Origin: Polychytrium aggregatum
Taxonomy: Eukaryota; Chytridiomycota; Chytridiomycetes; Polychytriales
Reading direction: 5' to 3'
Assembly: GCF_025602895.1 (NCBI RefSeq)
Contig: NW_026516219.1
Coordinates: 310,001 to 374,000, forward strand
Length of the DNA: 64,000 nt
Positions 22,563 through 33,666 of the stretch are shown in pieces. The notes under the pieces were generated by a model. That model was not told the DNA's origin. It made no database searches and saw only the letters and a list, made by a program, of their open reading frames with translations. Every line of letters begins with the position of its first letter. Positions within the stretch are counted from its first letter, which is position 1. The translations under genes were made by a program, and so were the position numbers.

Positions 22563-25500
22563 ATGTCTCTGGAAGCCAGCACGGGCCCCGCCAAGCGACG
22601 ACTCAGCAGCGAGCAGCACGAGGACGAGCCCAAGAAGCTCAAGCACGACGATGGCCACGCCGAGTCCGACGACCAGCCCAGGCCCGGCGACACCGACCGC
22701 GACGGCGACGGCAATCGCAGAGAACCCTACCCTCGTCTCCGGGTCTCCGAGCTGCCACAGCACACCAACGCCGAAACCCTCGCAAAGTATCTGGTCGAGT
22801 GGGGGTAAGCCAGAGCATTGGTGCCGTCGCACCGGCTTGGGTACCCGGACAGAATCAGTCCCTTTAATCCGCCCCCCGAATCGAATCGGACGGACGCCGT
22901 TTTGCATTACGGGAGCCTCACGTCCGCCAGCCCCCTGGGTCTCCTCCAAGTGCCGATGGCATCGGTCCAGGAGCCACCCCTCTCTTCACAGAGAGCAGCG
23001 CTGGGACAGAGAATGCAAGAGCGAGTGCGCACGACACTGTCATGCAACTGAACACGCCATCTATCCTCTGCCATCCCAGGGTCAAGCACCACAAAATCAA
23101 AAAGGCCCCCGGATGGAGCTACGCCTTCGTGAGCTTTGAGGTATATACACCGGCCGTCTGGCTGATGCCAGTGCCAATGCAGTTGTCGCTGTTGCTTTGG
23201 TGTCAGCGATATGCCCAGTCCGCTGCAGGCCAGGACAGCTTCGGCCCAACCCAGGCAGCTGCATACAAACGGACACACACCGTCCTCCGGATTCTCATAC
23301 CCCAAACGTGTACCTGCCTGATCCTCTCGACAGAGTACTGCGCTCAGGGATGCCTCCATCAAGCTGATCGACGGCCAGGAGATCAAGGGCAACATCGTCA
23401 GGGCTACCGAGACGGTTTTGCGCGATGACCGGGTGGGTTCTCATTCCCGGCATGCACTTCCACAGCAGCAGATACGGTCGAGTCCCGCCACATCCATGCG
23501 AACGGCGTCTCTCTCCCGCCCCGCCCCCTCGCTGCTATCGCATGCCTGAGCTAACGTTCGCGAGGGCGGAAATCGTTTGTTGATAGCGGCCCGCAAGAGA
23601 GAGCAACATTCAAGACGACAGAACTCCCGCAGAGGTCCTGGCCGACCAGGTCACACCGCTTTGGCGAAAGAGCTACCCGGTCCAGCTGGACGAGAAGGCT
23701 CAAGAGATGGGTCGGGCCCTGGGCAAGTTCAAGCGCAAGATGCAGGACTATGTCTATGCCAAGGACAGCTCGCCGCGCGCCCAGAACAGCATTGCCTGGG
23801 TCAAGTCGGCGTGAGTATCGCGGAGCCGCATCGTCGCTTTCGCATCAGGATGCAGTGCTCAAAGGTCCCCGATTCCAGCACCACTCGCCACGCGCAGTGC
23901 TCAAAGGTCCTCGATTCCAGCACCACTCGCCACGCTGCGGGGCGACTCGATGCTTCTTTTTCTGACTGACTGGCCGACACAACGCAAACCGTGTTATGCA
24001 GCATCCAGACACACAAGAACCTCTGCCCGATCCTGCCGATCATCCCGTCGCCAGTCGAGCGCGACTACAGAACCAAGTGCGAGTTCTCCATGGGCAGAAA
24101 CCAGGAGGGCGAAGCCGTCGTTGGTTTCCTGACTGGTCTCTTCAAGAAGGGCTGCACTACCGTCCTGGTGCGTAACGATGTCATCGACTAAATGCAGCCG
24201 CACAGTGCCATCGGGCCTCATCGCTTGACTGTCCCCGTCGTATCTTGCCTCTCTGCATTCGCCGCGCCACGTCATCTTTCCTCATCCATGCTCGCTTCCC
24301 CGACGGGCTCTCTCGGCACTGGCTTGCATCTCACAGGAGCCCGCCGAGAGCCTGCACATTTCGCTGCCCGCCAAGCACATCGCCAGCGAGACTCAAGCAT
24401 ACATCCGCAAGTCGCAGCTCCCGATTTACGATCGCGTGGAGCACACCGGGTTCTGGCGAGCCCTCTTGGTCAGAACGCACTCTACCGGAGAGAGTATGTA
24501 TTGCCACAATGGACGGGCTGGACGAGCTTCTCTCAACGTGGCAGCATGCATGAGAGAGCCTGGGCTGGACAAGAATGGCTCGTGCTCGTGCTCGCCTCTC
24601 CAAACGATAAGGTGGCTCAGATCAACCCCATCACTAACCAAACGTCTCCCAGACATGGTTGTCGTCCAGGTGAACCCTGTCGGAGTCACCCCCGATAACA
24701 TCCAAAAGGAACTTGAGGCCTACAAGCAACATCTACTTGGAAGCGCAGCAACCGGTGACGTTGAGATTACTACAATCTTGGCTCAGGTGCGAGCCCAAGC
24801 TCTTCGTGAAAGTGGTCGTCTCGCCTCCCGCCCCGCCCCTCCAGAATGAAATGCGATTCCCCGGAATCCTTGACCACGCAGATTGCGAAGCTGACCCGCC
24901 AGCCTTGCTTTTGCTTCCACGCTTGCCCACACAGCAATCGGCCGAGTCCTTCAACGGCTTCCATGAAAAGACTCCTTATGAAGTGCTCCATGGTCCTGGT
25001 GTTGTGCACGAGAAGCTCCTCGGAACGAGGTATGTCGTCTCGCCATCGAGTCGTTGAACTCGTCTCCCCCCCCCCGACAACGCAAGCTTACATTCCCTGC
25101 CCCCTCCCCCTGGTCGTCGCGGCTGCAGCTTCCGCATTTCCCCCACGGCTTTCTTCCAGATCAACACTCTGGCAACCGAGCAGCTCTTCAGCCTCGTTCG
25201 AAAATGGTGCAGGCTCGAGGGGACCGGCACCTCGGCCCAGAACAACAATACCGTCTTGCTCGATCTGTGCTGCGGAACCGGAACGATCGGACTGACCATG
25301 GCCCGCCAGGTCAAGAAGGTCATTGGTGTCGAGATTGTCCAGCAAGCTGTGGAGGATGCCAAGGCGAATGCCGCCGAGAACGGTAAGAGCGCCGCCGGGA
25401 CGCAAGGGAACGATACGATAGCCCTGCGAGATGCGGGGGTTGCTGTGTCGACGAAAGCGAGCGGGATCTGCGGAATACCGCTGCATTGTCTCAACGCATC

Positions 25501-26462
25501 GCCGAGTGTCATGGATTATATCGAGTGGCCGCTGACGAGTACGTGTCATTTGTGCAGGAATCGAGAATGTCGTTTACATCGCCAAACCCGCCGAGGAAGC
25601 CATGAGCGAGGTGTTTGCCGAGCACGTCAGCCCCGGCGACAATGTCGTTGCCGTCTTGGACCCGCCTCGTGCTGGCATGCACGCCAAGGTCATCAAGGCG
25701 ATCCGTGAGTGCAAAGCGCTCAAGCGACTGATCTATATTTCGTGCGATGCCAACGCCGTCACCCAGAACTTTGCAGAGTGAGTACTCGAGTAGCCCGCGC
25801 ATCAACGGAGGCGGGATCGATGTCATCGATGTCGTCGATGCCGCCACTCCTGCTGCGATGGCTATGGCTGTCCCTGTTCCGATCCCCTCAGTTGGGATGG
25901 CGGCGATAGTGGAGACCTGGCTTTCGGATGCTTGGGCAGGGAGTGGCATGGTAGGTCAGCCTCGACACAATGCCTCTGACCCTGTGGACGTGAACCTGCA
26001 TCTTCCTCCTTCCTCCGCCCGAGCAGCCTGTGCCGCCCTATCTCGAACAAGTTCCCCGATGCGCCCTTCCGTCCCGTGCGAGCCCAGCCAGTGGATCTCT
26101 TCCCCCACACCAAGCACTGCGAGCTCGTTGTTGAGTTTGAGCGCGTCGATTTGGCTGCAGGAGGCGTGGCTACCGACGAAGGCGCCGCAGAGGAGTCGCA
26201 CAGCAACCCCAAGCGCTCCAACAACGAGGACGCCGAAGAGGCAAGCAAGAACGATGGCGATGCCGAGGCTGAGGTCGAGGGCGATGAACTTGTCAAGGAA
26301 GAAGCCAAGGATGAGACGGGAAACGGCGATGGAAATGAAGCAAATGGCGATAACGAGGGCGGGGACAACGATGATGTGGAAGATGAGGAGGATGGAGATG
26401 AGGAGCAAAACGAGAAGGTGGTCAAGGCTCGTTCATCCCGCACATCGTGTGTTGCCCAGTGA
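22563..26462 (+). CDS. TRMT2A: TRMT2A-type tRNA (uracil-5-)-methyltransferase
   Basis: Makes m5U54 in the T loop of tRNA. Eleven exons join in phase: 22563-22804, 23080-23140, 23334-23432, 23602-23810, 24002-24167, 24337-24493, 24653-24786, 24935-25029, 25129-25382, 25558-25777 and 26027-26462 (690 residues). The fourth acceptor (AGAG/AGC) is the least sure. A charged N-terminus precedes an RRM ([10 protein letters not shown], then WSYAFVSFE, then IKGNIVRA), characteristic of the animal enzyme and not of yeast Trm2. The methyltransferase half has [13 protein letters not shown], the SAM-binding [27 protein letters not shown], and the catalytic cysteine in [13 protein letters not shown], then LCRPISN and [14 protein letters not shown] very acidic Glu/Asp/Asn tail of about 80 residues ends the protein. 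All catalytic elements are intact. Confidence 0.94.
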
Positions 26463-27536
26463 ACGAGGCGATGTCGAGGCATTCAAACGCCGCGCCATGT
26501 CAGCCAGCAACCGGGGGACTCGTCGGTGTTTGCTGAACAGGCATCTCTCCTGCATCGACCGGCGACCTTGCGTTCTGCTTGTCTCTTTCTTGAGATTGTC
26601 CGCTCTCGTCCTTCCGCTATCCCCTCTCCCCTCTCCCTACCCTCATTCCCTCCGATGATTTGTTGTTGTGCAATATAGAGATGTGTCTTGTCTGGCCGCG
26701 TCCGTGCTGCATCCGCACTCGCTCTCCTCCCGCTCTGGTGAAGGCAAGGATTGGGTGACATTCATGTCAACGAGCGGGGGTGTATTTTTGGCGGAAGGGT
26801 CCAGAAGCGTGGGAGAAGGTGCAAGGGGCAGGAAAGAGATCGATCGCTGTGTTCAGCGCACACTGCTGCACAGCAACCGAGTCTCGGGGTGTGAACCAAG
26901 TACGGCCCCTCTCTATCCGACATTCTCCCCCGCGAAATGGGTTCACTCGCTGCTTGGCATGAGTCAATATGAGGAATGGTTGGGTCTAGAGCCAAGAAGA
27001 GGTCAAAACGAAGCCGGCACGGCGGCAACTGGAGTAAACAGGACTGAAAGAATCGAGAAGGAATCGAGAAGGAATCGAGAAGGAGGAGGAGGAGTTGGAG
27101 GAGAGGCCCGTCGGTCCAAGGCAAGCCAAGAGACACGCAAAACAAAGACATGATCAAGGGGATGAGCATTGATGTATGCGTGCGCATGCGCATGTGCATG
27201 TGCGTGGTGTGTGACTGCATTGTGGTAATTTCGTTTTGGGTTTTGGTTTTTTCAAAAATGAAAGGGGCGCGAGGGGGGGGGAGATGAACATCGAAGGCGG
27301 TCGAAGGATCACGCCAAAGGACAATGACGACGACGATGGCAACCTGCAAGAGATAGGAAAAAGTCGCATTCGATGGTTCAAAATACCGCACCAAATCCGA
27401 TCGGGTCTGATGAATATTTCTCAAAAGTGGGAAAATGTTCATTTTGTTTGCCTGTCCAGAATACGAAGTATATGAAGAAGAGAGAAAAAAAAGCAAAGCC
27501 AAACAACTACATCAGGACATTGGAGAGAAGGAAAAC

Positions 27537-27577
<41 letters not shown>

Positions 27578-28528
27578 GAAGCTGAAACGGGTTGAGAAAG
27601 GGCGGCAAAACAAACACGATGACACAAGGGCAGAAAAGAGACACTGGAATGACAGCATCCAGGAGAGGATGGAGGAGGAGGAGGAGGAGGGGGGGGACAA
27701 AAGTGAATCGAAGGTTGTTCTTACACTCGCACACACACCTCGACACACGAACGGCAGACCAATTGAACAGAGCTGATGGGGTGGTGGTGGTGGTTTGGAA
27801 GAGGGAAAAGGAGGGGGGGAGGGAAAGCAAAAATGGATCGGTGAAAGCATGACCACTCTCTCCCAAAAGCCAGGGTTTCATTTGCAGGACGACCCCCCAC
27901 CTGATCTCTGTCGACACAAGAGGGGCCGTGAATCGCTGTGGTCGTTCGTCGTTCGTCGTGGTCGCGCCAAAGTGCCTCTTTTTTTTTTTCGGTCAGGCGA
28001 AGCTTCCAATTGATGGTGGTGATGGGCGACGGTCATGGAAGGGTCACCCGACAGCGGAACGGATACGAGATCTCCCTCACGAGATGAGTGGAGATTAGGA
28101 TTCATTGAAGGAGGAGGGGATGCACATGAACCCTGGCAGGGCAGGGCAAGGCAAGGCAAAGCTGACACGGAGAATATTATGCAGAGAGGGCGGGCGGAGC
28201 AAAAAGCACAGGGCCGGAAGAAAGAAAGAAAGAAAAAAGGGGATGGGCGGAGGAAGAGATGAAAGAAAAAGGATGGACAACGACAGATGTGAGATAAATA
28301 ATGGAAGAGAGCGAGAAAACTGAGAGGGTGACGGGTGCGACTTAGGAGAAGAGAGAGCGAAGAGGCCGAGTGAAGGGATGAGATAGAGGTGTGGCTACGC
28401 CAGAGAAGATAAAAGCAAGGACGACCTCGAGGAGGGAGGGTGTGTGGTGGAGTGAAAGAGTCGGATGACGATGATGATGATGATGATGATGGGCGATGGG
28501 GGGGGGCCAAAACTTCAGTTGGGAATTT
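26463..28528. other. 2-kb convergent intergenic region with long strand-asymmetric purine tracts
   Basis: Between the 3' ends of TRMT2A and the modular membrane-protein gene. From about 26990 to 28480 the plus strand is strongly purine-rich, with a GA dinucleotide array (about 27545-27572), GGA/GAG runs (27660-27700, 27800-27830), AGAAAGAAAG (28217-28240), several G or A homopolymers, and a (GAT)n tract at 28466-28492. On the sense strand of the leftward gene this would be a pyrimidine-rich 3' region. I see no protein gene. Confidence 0.6.
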
Positions 28529-31500
28529 TTAGACCTGGGCGCCATCAACGACCTCGACAACGGTGCCGTCGGACCTCTTGATGAGCTTCTTGACCTGGGT
28601 GTTGTACTTGACGTCGTTGCCAACGCCCTCGCTAGTGACCTCGTTTTCAGTGATGGTCTGGGTGCCATCAGGGTTGGTGACGATGGTCTTGCGGACAGCC
28701 TTGCCGTTGGCGCCGTTGCGGATCAGGTCGCGGAACTTGGCATCGTCAGCATCAACCACGTCCTGGGTGACGGTCTGGGTGCCGTCGGCGTTGGTGACGA
28801 TCCTGGGGGCGGGTAATGGCACGGGTTTATAACGTTAGTGCGACGCAGACGTCGATGGCTCGCTTATGGGAGGGGGTGCACATGATTGTTTGAAATAATG
28901 CGCCGACGGCGAACGGCACTTACTTCTTGCGGATGACCTGAGTGGTGCCAACCTTCTGGGTGGTGTTGGTCGTGGTCGTGGTGACGGTCTGGGGCGGAAG
29001 GCGGGGATAGAGCCGCAGGCGAATTAGAAACGGACTCGGTCTAGGCTCGGACACAGCTGCAGTGTACGCGGGCCAAAGGATATTCGCGCAGGTAGATTGC
29101 TGCCGAAGGAGCGAGCCCTTCCCCGGCGATGAATGAAAGATAGCCAAGCCCTCCTAGTCGCAACACACACTCACCTCCTCCTCCTCGGGGGTGTTCTGGG
29201 TGGTGACATAGCTCTTCCACTCGTCGTCGTGGAGGATGTCACGGCCATCGGTCGAGATGGTCTCCTCGGTGGTGGTCTCCGAGCCGTCGGCCTTCTTGAC
29301 GATACGCTTCTTGATGACATTGCTGACCGAGGCGACAGCCGACTGTTGCTCGTGCTCGGGCACCTCTTCCTCCTCAACGGTCTGGGTACCATCGGGGTTG
29401 GTGATGATACGCTTTCGAATGACCTTGCGAAGAAGGGAAGAGTTGGTGACGGTGGTGGGCTGGCGGGAGCTTTCGTCGTCCTCGACAACCTCGACACCGT
29501 TGACAAGGCGGCGCACGGTAGTGACACTGCCGGCGGGAGGCTCGGCGCCCTCAGGGAGCTCCTCTTCAACGACAACCTCGGTGCCGTCGGGCTGGCGGAT
29601 CACACGACTGCGAGGTAGATGAGCGTAATATGCATTGTTAGCGGAAGGCTCAAGAGCGACAGTGGGCACGTCTCTCCCATGGCCACGGTTATCAAAAAAG
29701 CGTACCGAACAATGCGCTTGGTCTTCTGGAGGATGGACTCGTTGGTAGTGGGGACGGCGACGACGTTGGTCTTGCGGGTAGTGGTGGTGGTGGTGCTGTT
29801 GCCGTTGGTCTCGGGGAGTTCGACGCCCTCAGGGAGCTCCTCCTCGACAACAACTTCAGTACCATCGGGCTGGCGGATCACACGACTGGAAGGGGTTGAA
29901 AATGAGCAAGTCACGTTTGATAAGTGTCGGGCCCATAATTGCACAGTGATCCCGATGCCTCATTCGCTGCAGTGGGCACGTCCCTCCCATGGTCACGGTT
30001 ATCAAAAAAGCGTACCGAACAATGCGCTTGGTCTTCTGGAGGATGGACTCGTTGGTAGTGGGGACGGCGACGACGTTGGTCTTGCGGGTAGTGGTGGTGG
30101 TGGTGCTGTTGCCGTTGGTCTCGGGGAGTTCGACGCCCTCAGGGAGCTCCTCCTCGACAACAACTTCAGTGCCATCGGGCTGGCGGATCACGCGTCTGTT
30201 CGGGTTCACCCCGCAAAGCGATGTGGCGTTAGACAACGTCGATTAAAGTGGCGCCGGTGGAACGCAATCCCGTGTCCGTGGCCTGCGCCCCCTCCGATTC
30301 CACCAGTAGATTCCAGAAGGCCAAGCATAGGAGCTTACCTGACAATGCGCTTAGACTTTTGGATGGTCTGGGACTGCGAAGGCTGCGGAGAACGAAACAG
30401 ACGCGAATCGAATAAGTTAGTTTGATCTTATGCAACCACAGATGGGGGAGGCCTAGGGAAAGGCTGCCACCCAAGAGAAGGGCCTGTCGCCGACAGCTTA
30501 CCTGAACAGTGGTGGTCTGGTCCTTGGATTTGCCGGTGACGAGGGTGGTGGCGGAGGCAACGGCGCCGGTAACGACGTTGGTGAAGCGCTGGGTCCAGCT
30601 GGACTCGGTGGTGGTGGGGGCGGGGGCAGGGCCTTCGGCAATCTCAACGGTGGGGATTTCGGGGAGATCTTGCTCTTCGTCGACGGGGGCAGCGGGGATC
30701 TCTTCCTCAACCTCGACACCGTTGCGGACGACTCGGCGACGAGTGACAACCTTAGAGGTCTGGGTGGTGGTCTGAGGACCGGGAACGGGAACGGGAACAG
30801 GGACAATGGTGTCGTCCTGGACGACTTGGACGACTTCGGTGGCGGTGTGCTCATGAGGATGATCGTGGTCGTGGTCGTGGCCGGTGCAGGTGCCAAGGTG
30901 GTCGTAGGTGTGCTCGGGAATGACCTCGTGGATGGGGTGGGGGACGTGGTGCTCCTCGACAACCTCCTCGACAATCTCCTCCTCGGTCGTGGGAACAAAG
31001 GTGATCTCGGACTCCTCGGTCTTAGTCTTGGGGTGTCTGATGCGCTTGATGGTCTTGGAGACGGCCGTGGTGGTCGCGGCGGCGGCACCGGCAACACCGA
31101 GGAGAACCTTCTCGGACCACTTCTTGCCGGACGACTCGGTGCCGACGGGGGACACGGGGACATCGAGGGTCTCATCGGCGCCGGGGACGGGGACAGAGTT
31201 GTATTCGGTGGTGGTGGTTTCGGTGGGGCCCTTGGCGGGGACTTCGGGAGGAATCTCATCGGTACCATAGATGGGCTGAGAGGGGATCTCGGGCAGGATC
31301 TTGTCTTCTTCGGTGGGAGCGGCAGGAACCGCCTCCTCTTCGACATCGTGGTGCTTGCGGCGACGGGTCTTGGTGACGACAGCAGCGACGGTAGCGGCGG
31401 CAGCGGCGGTGACACCGGCCAGGATGCCCAGCTTTTCGCCAGTGTGAGGTGCAGGGGCGGGGGTCTCGTAGCCAGAACCCGAGGCAACAGGGGGCACATT

Positions 31501-33666
31501 GGCAAGGGTGGTGTCCTCAACAGGGGCGCCGGGCAGGGGCTTTTCTTCCTCGACAACGGCGCCGACTTCGCTGAACGACAAGCGAGAGCCAACGGTGGCG
31601 ACAGCGGGCAGGATAGGGGCTTCCGAGGGCTGGGTCTCGACAGGGACAGCGACGTCGGTGTCTTCGCCACCACCAAGGACAACGGGGGCAATGTAGGGAA
31701 TCTCCTCGACGTTGGTGCCGACAGGGACCTCCGCAGCGTAGCCGCCAGTCTCGAGGTCGTCGACGATTCTGGCAGCGCCGGCCGTCTTGGGCTTGCGCTT
31801 GACCAGACCGGCGATGAGGAGGAGAGCCTGGAAGGTGAGGTAGCATGTTAGGTGATATATACAACGATGGCATGTACAGAGCGGCATGAGTGTTGCTGCA
31901 CATGCGCATGGCCTCCTCTCGATTCATCACCACATGCGGCATCACGGAATTACCAGGAAGAGGAGGGTGAGACCGCCACCGACACCGATCGCAACGTTGT
32001 TGGTAGAGTTGGGCGGGTAGATCAGGCCACCGCCGGGGATGCCAGGGACAATAGGTCCGTTGGGGCCGAAGGGAGCTGGGGAGTGGAAATGCAATGGGAA
32101 AGAACGAGCAGCGGCAGGGAGGATCGTCAGTTACCAGGGTCGCCAGGGATCATCCGTCGCTATGGGTAACGCGCGAGGCTTTGGGCCAGCACCTCCGACT
32201 GCTCATGCATGGAGACGACGGCCATACTTTCGGGGACGTTGCCACCGGGGATAACGGTTCCGGGGGTGGGGGTGATTGAGGCTGGTTGGAGGAGCAAGAG
32301 AGAGCAAAAATTAGTTGGGTGTTAAGCCCACCAAGTGGGTGAGAGACACGACACGGCGGCGTTTAAAGGGAGATCCAAGAAGCAGCGATTGACAGGGCAT
32401 GGCTCTATCGAACGGTTATAGGGCTATGATATAGCCGGAGGGAATACGTACTGCCGCCGGAAACCGAGCCAGAGACAGCGCCTGAGAAAGATGGGGGGGG
32501 AATCGATCGTCAGAAACAGAAAGGCCAGAAACACGACCATTGGTCGAGACACACGGCTGGACAGCAGACATTACCACTCGGGACGGGGCCGCCAGGAACA
32601 GTGGCGCTCACGACGCTGCCACCAGAGGCTCCGCTGGGAGAGCCAGGGACGTTAGTGGCACCTGGAAGCAATACGGAGGGATGGTCAGGAAAGTGCCAGG
32701 GCCAGGGCCAGGGCCAGGGTCAGGAAAGGGACATGGACATGGACGCGACCATTCGTGGCTGGGACGAGTTTCGCGAGGACCATGCGCCGCTGCAAACGTA
32801 CCACTAACAGCGGGGCCGGCAGGGACGGTACCGCTGACAACGCTGCCGCCAGAGGCTCCACTGGGACCGTTCGGACCGTTCGGGCCGCCACTGGGGCCGT
32901 TGGGGCCGATCGATCCACCGCTGGGACCGTTGGGACCATTGGGTCCGCCACTAGGGCCGTTGGGACCATTGGGTCCACCGCTGGGGCCGTTGGGGCCATT
33001 GGGGCCGTTGGTGGGGCCTGGACATGATCGAGGAAGGATGTAAGGTCAGAAAATGTCCGGTTGGGTGGCAAAGGAGGCTCAGCTCAATTGGGCAGGATTT
33101 GCAGCTGGATCGAGGCTTGGATCTGCTGTCTGGCGATGCAGGCACAGAGTCGGCAAGGGCTTACCTCCAGGAACGCTACCGGTCAGGGTGACAACGACTG
33201 ATAAAACAGCACAGAGCGAGCAAGGGAGGGAGAGAGGTGTCAGCGAGGACCATGCACACTTGGATCGCGTCGGGGAGATCGTGCCCGGGCCTGGTCGGGG
33301 GATCTGCCGGCCTGAACCCAGCCAGACAGCGCTGCAGAAGAACAACAGGACACCAAGCCAAGCCACATATCTCTGGTCTCATCAGCAAGAGCAGTCAAAG
33401 AACGCACCACCGCCAGAGCTGCCACCGCCGGGGGCGGTGGTCTGAGTGCCGATGTAGGTGGTGTAGCCATTGATGACGGTCGGGGTGCCGACGTAGACAG
33501 GGGTGCCGGTGGGGGTGTAGTTCGGGACGGCGGTGGGAGTGCCGGTGCTGGTCAGGCAGTCGATGTTGACGGAAGGAGCGCGAGCATAGACGGGAGCGGC
33601 GGTAATGGTGGTAGTCGGGGTGGGAGTGAGAGAACGCTTCTCAAGATGGGGTGGCATGGCGACCAT
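28529..33666 (-). CDS. modular membrane protein: collagen-like outer region, one span, DGT-repeat tail
   Basis: No known ortholog recognised. Fourteen exons join in phase (33408-33666, 33165-33197, 32802-33017, 32575-32661, 32452-32481, 32228-32281, 31954-32075, 30502-31827, 30339-30373, 30016-30195, 29706-29885, 29175-29607, 28924-28988, 28529-28802), 1,097 residues. Residues 1-86 are Thr/Pro-rich; about 98-170 are collagen-like (GPNGPNGPSGG repeated); Gly/Ser/Pro exons follow, then one span (about 253-277) built across a splice junction (VAIGVGGGLTLLFL + ALLLIAGLVKRKPK). The 800-residue tail has VPVPVP, an HDHDHDHPHEH cluster, a second Ala-rich stretch, and at least seven copies of a motif (R or N)xxDGTxxxxEE, for example VIRQPDGTEVVVEEELPEG. 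The first ATG is at 33666; a signal-peptide-like frame runs upstream without an ATG to 33738. Probably a surface/wall-to-cytoplasm linker; that role is inference. Confidence 0.8.
29661..30195 (-). repeat. tandem 310-bp-period duplication containing a whole exon
   Basis: A block of about 225 bp at 29661-29885 recurs at 29971-30195 with only a few differences, including in intron sequence (for example CACGTCTCTCCCATGG versus CACGTCCCTCCCATGG). Each block holds a 180-nt exon coding an identical 60-residue unit. Identity in non-coding bases points to a recent duplication. Confidence 0.93.
32802..33017 (-). repeat. collagen-like GPN/GPS coding repeat
   Basis: This exon encodes about 70 residues dominated by Gly-Pro-Asn and Gly-Pro-Ser triplets in a ten-residue (30-bp) super-repeat. 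It is flanked by introns of the same phase (1-1), so copy-number change or skipping would keep the frame. Confidence 0.85.

Noticed and set aside
30670-31851. A long Gly/Asp-rich plus-strand frame
   Set aside because: It is the complement of the 1,326-nt exon of the modular membrane protein and repeats its biased composition.
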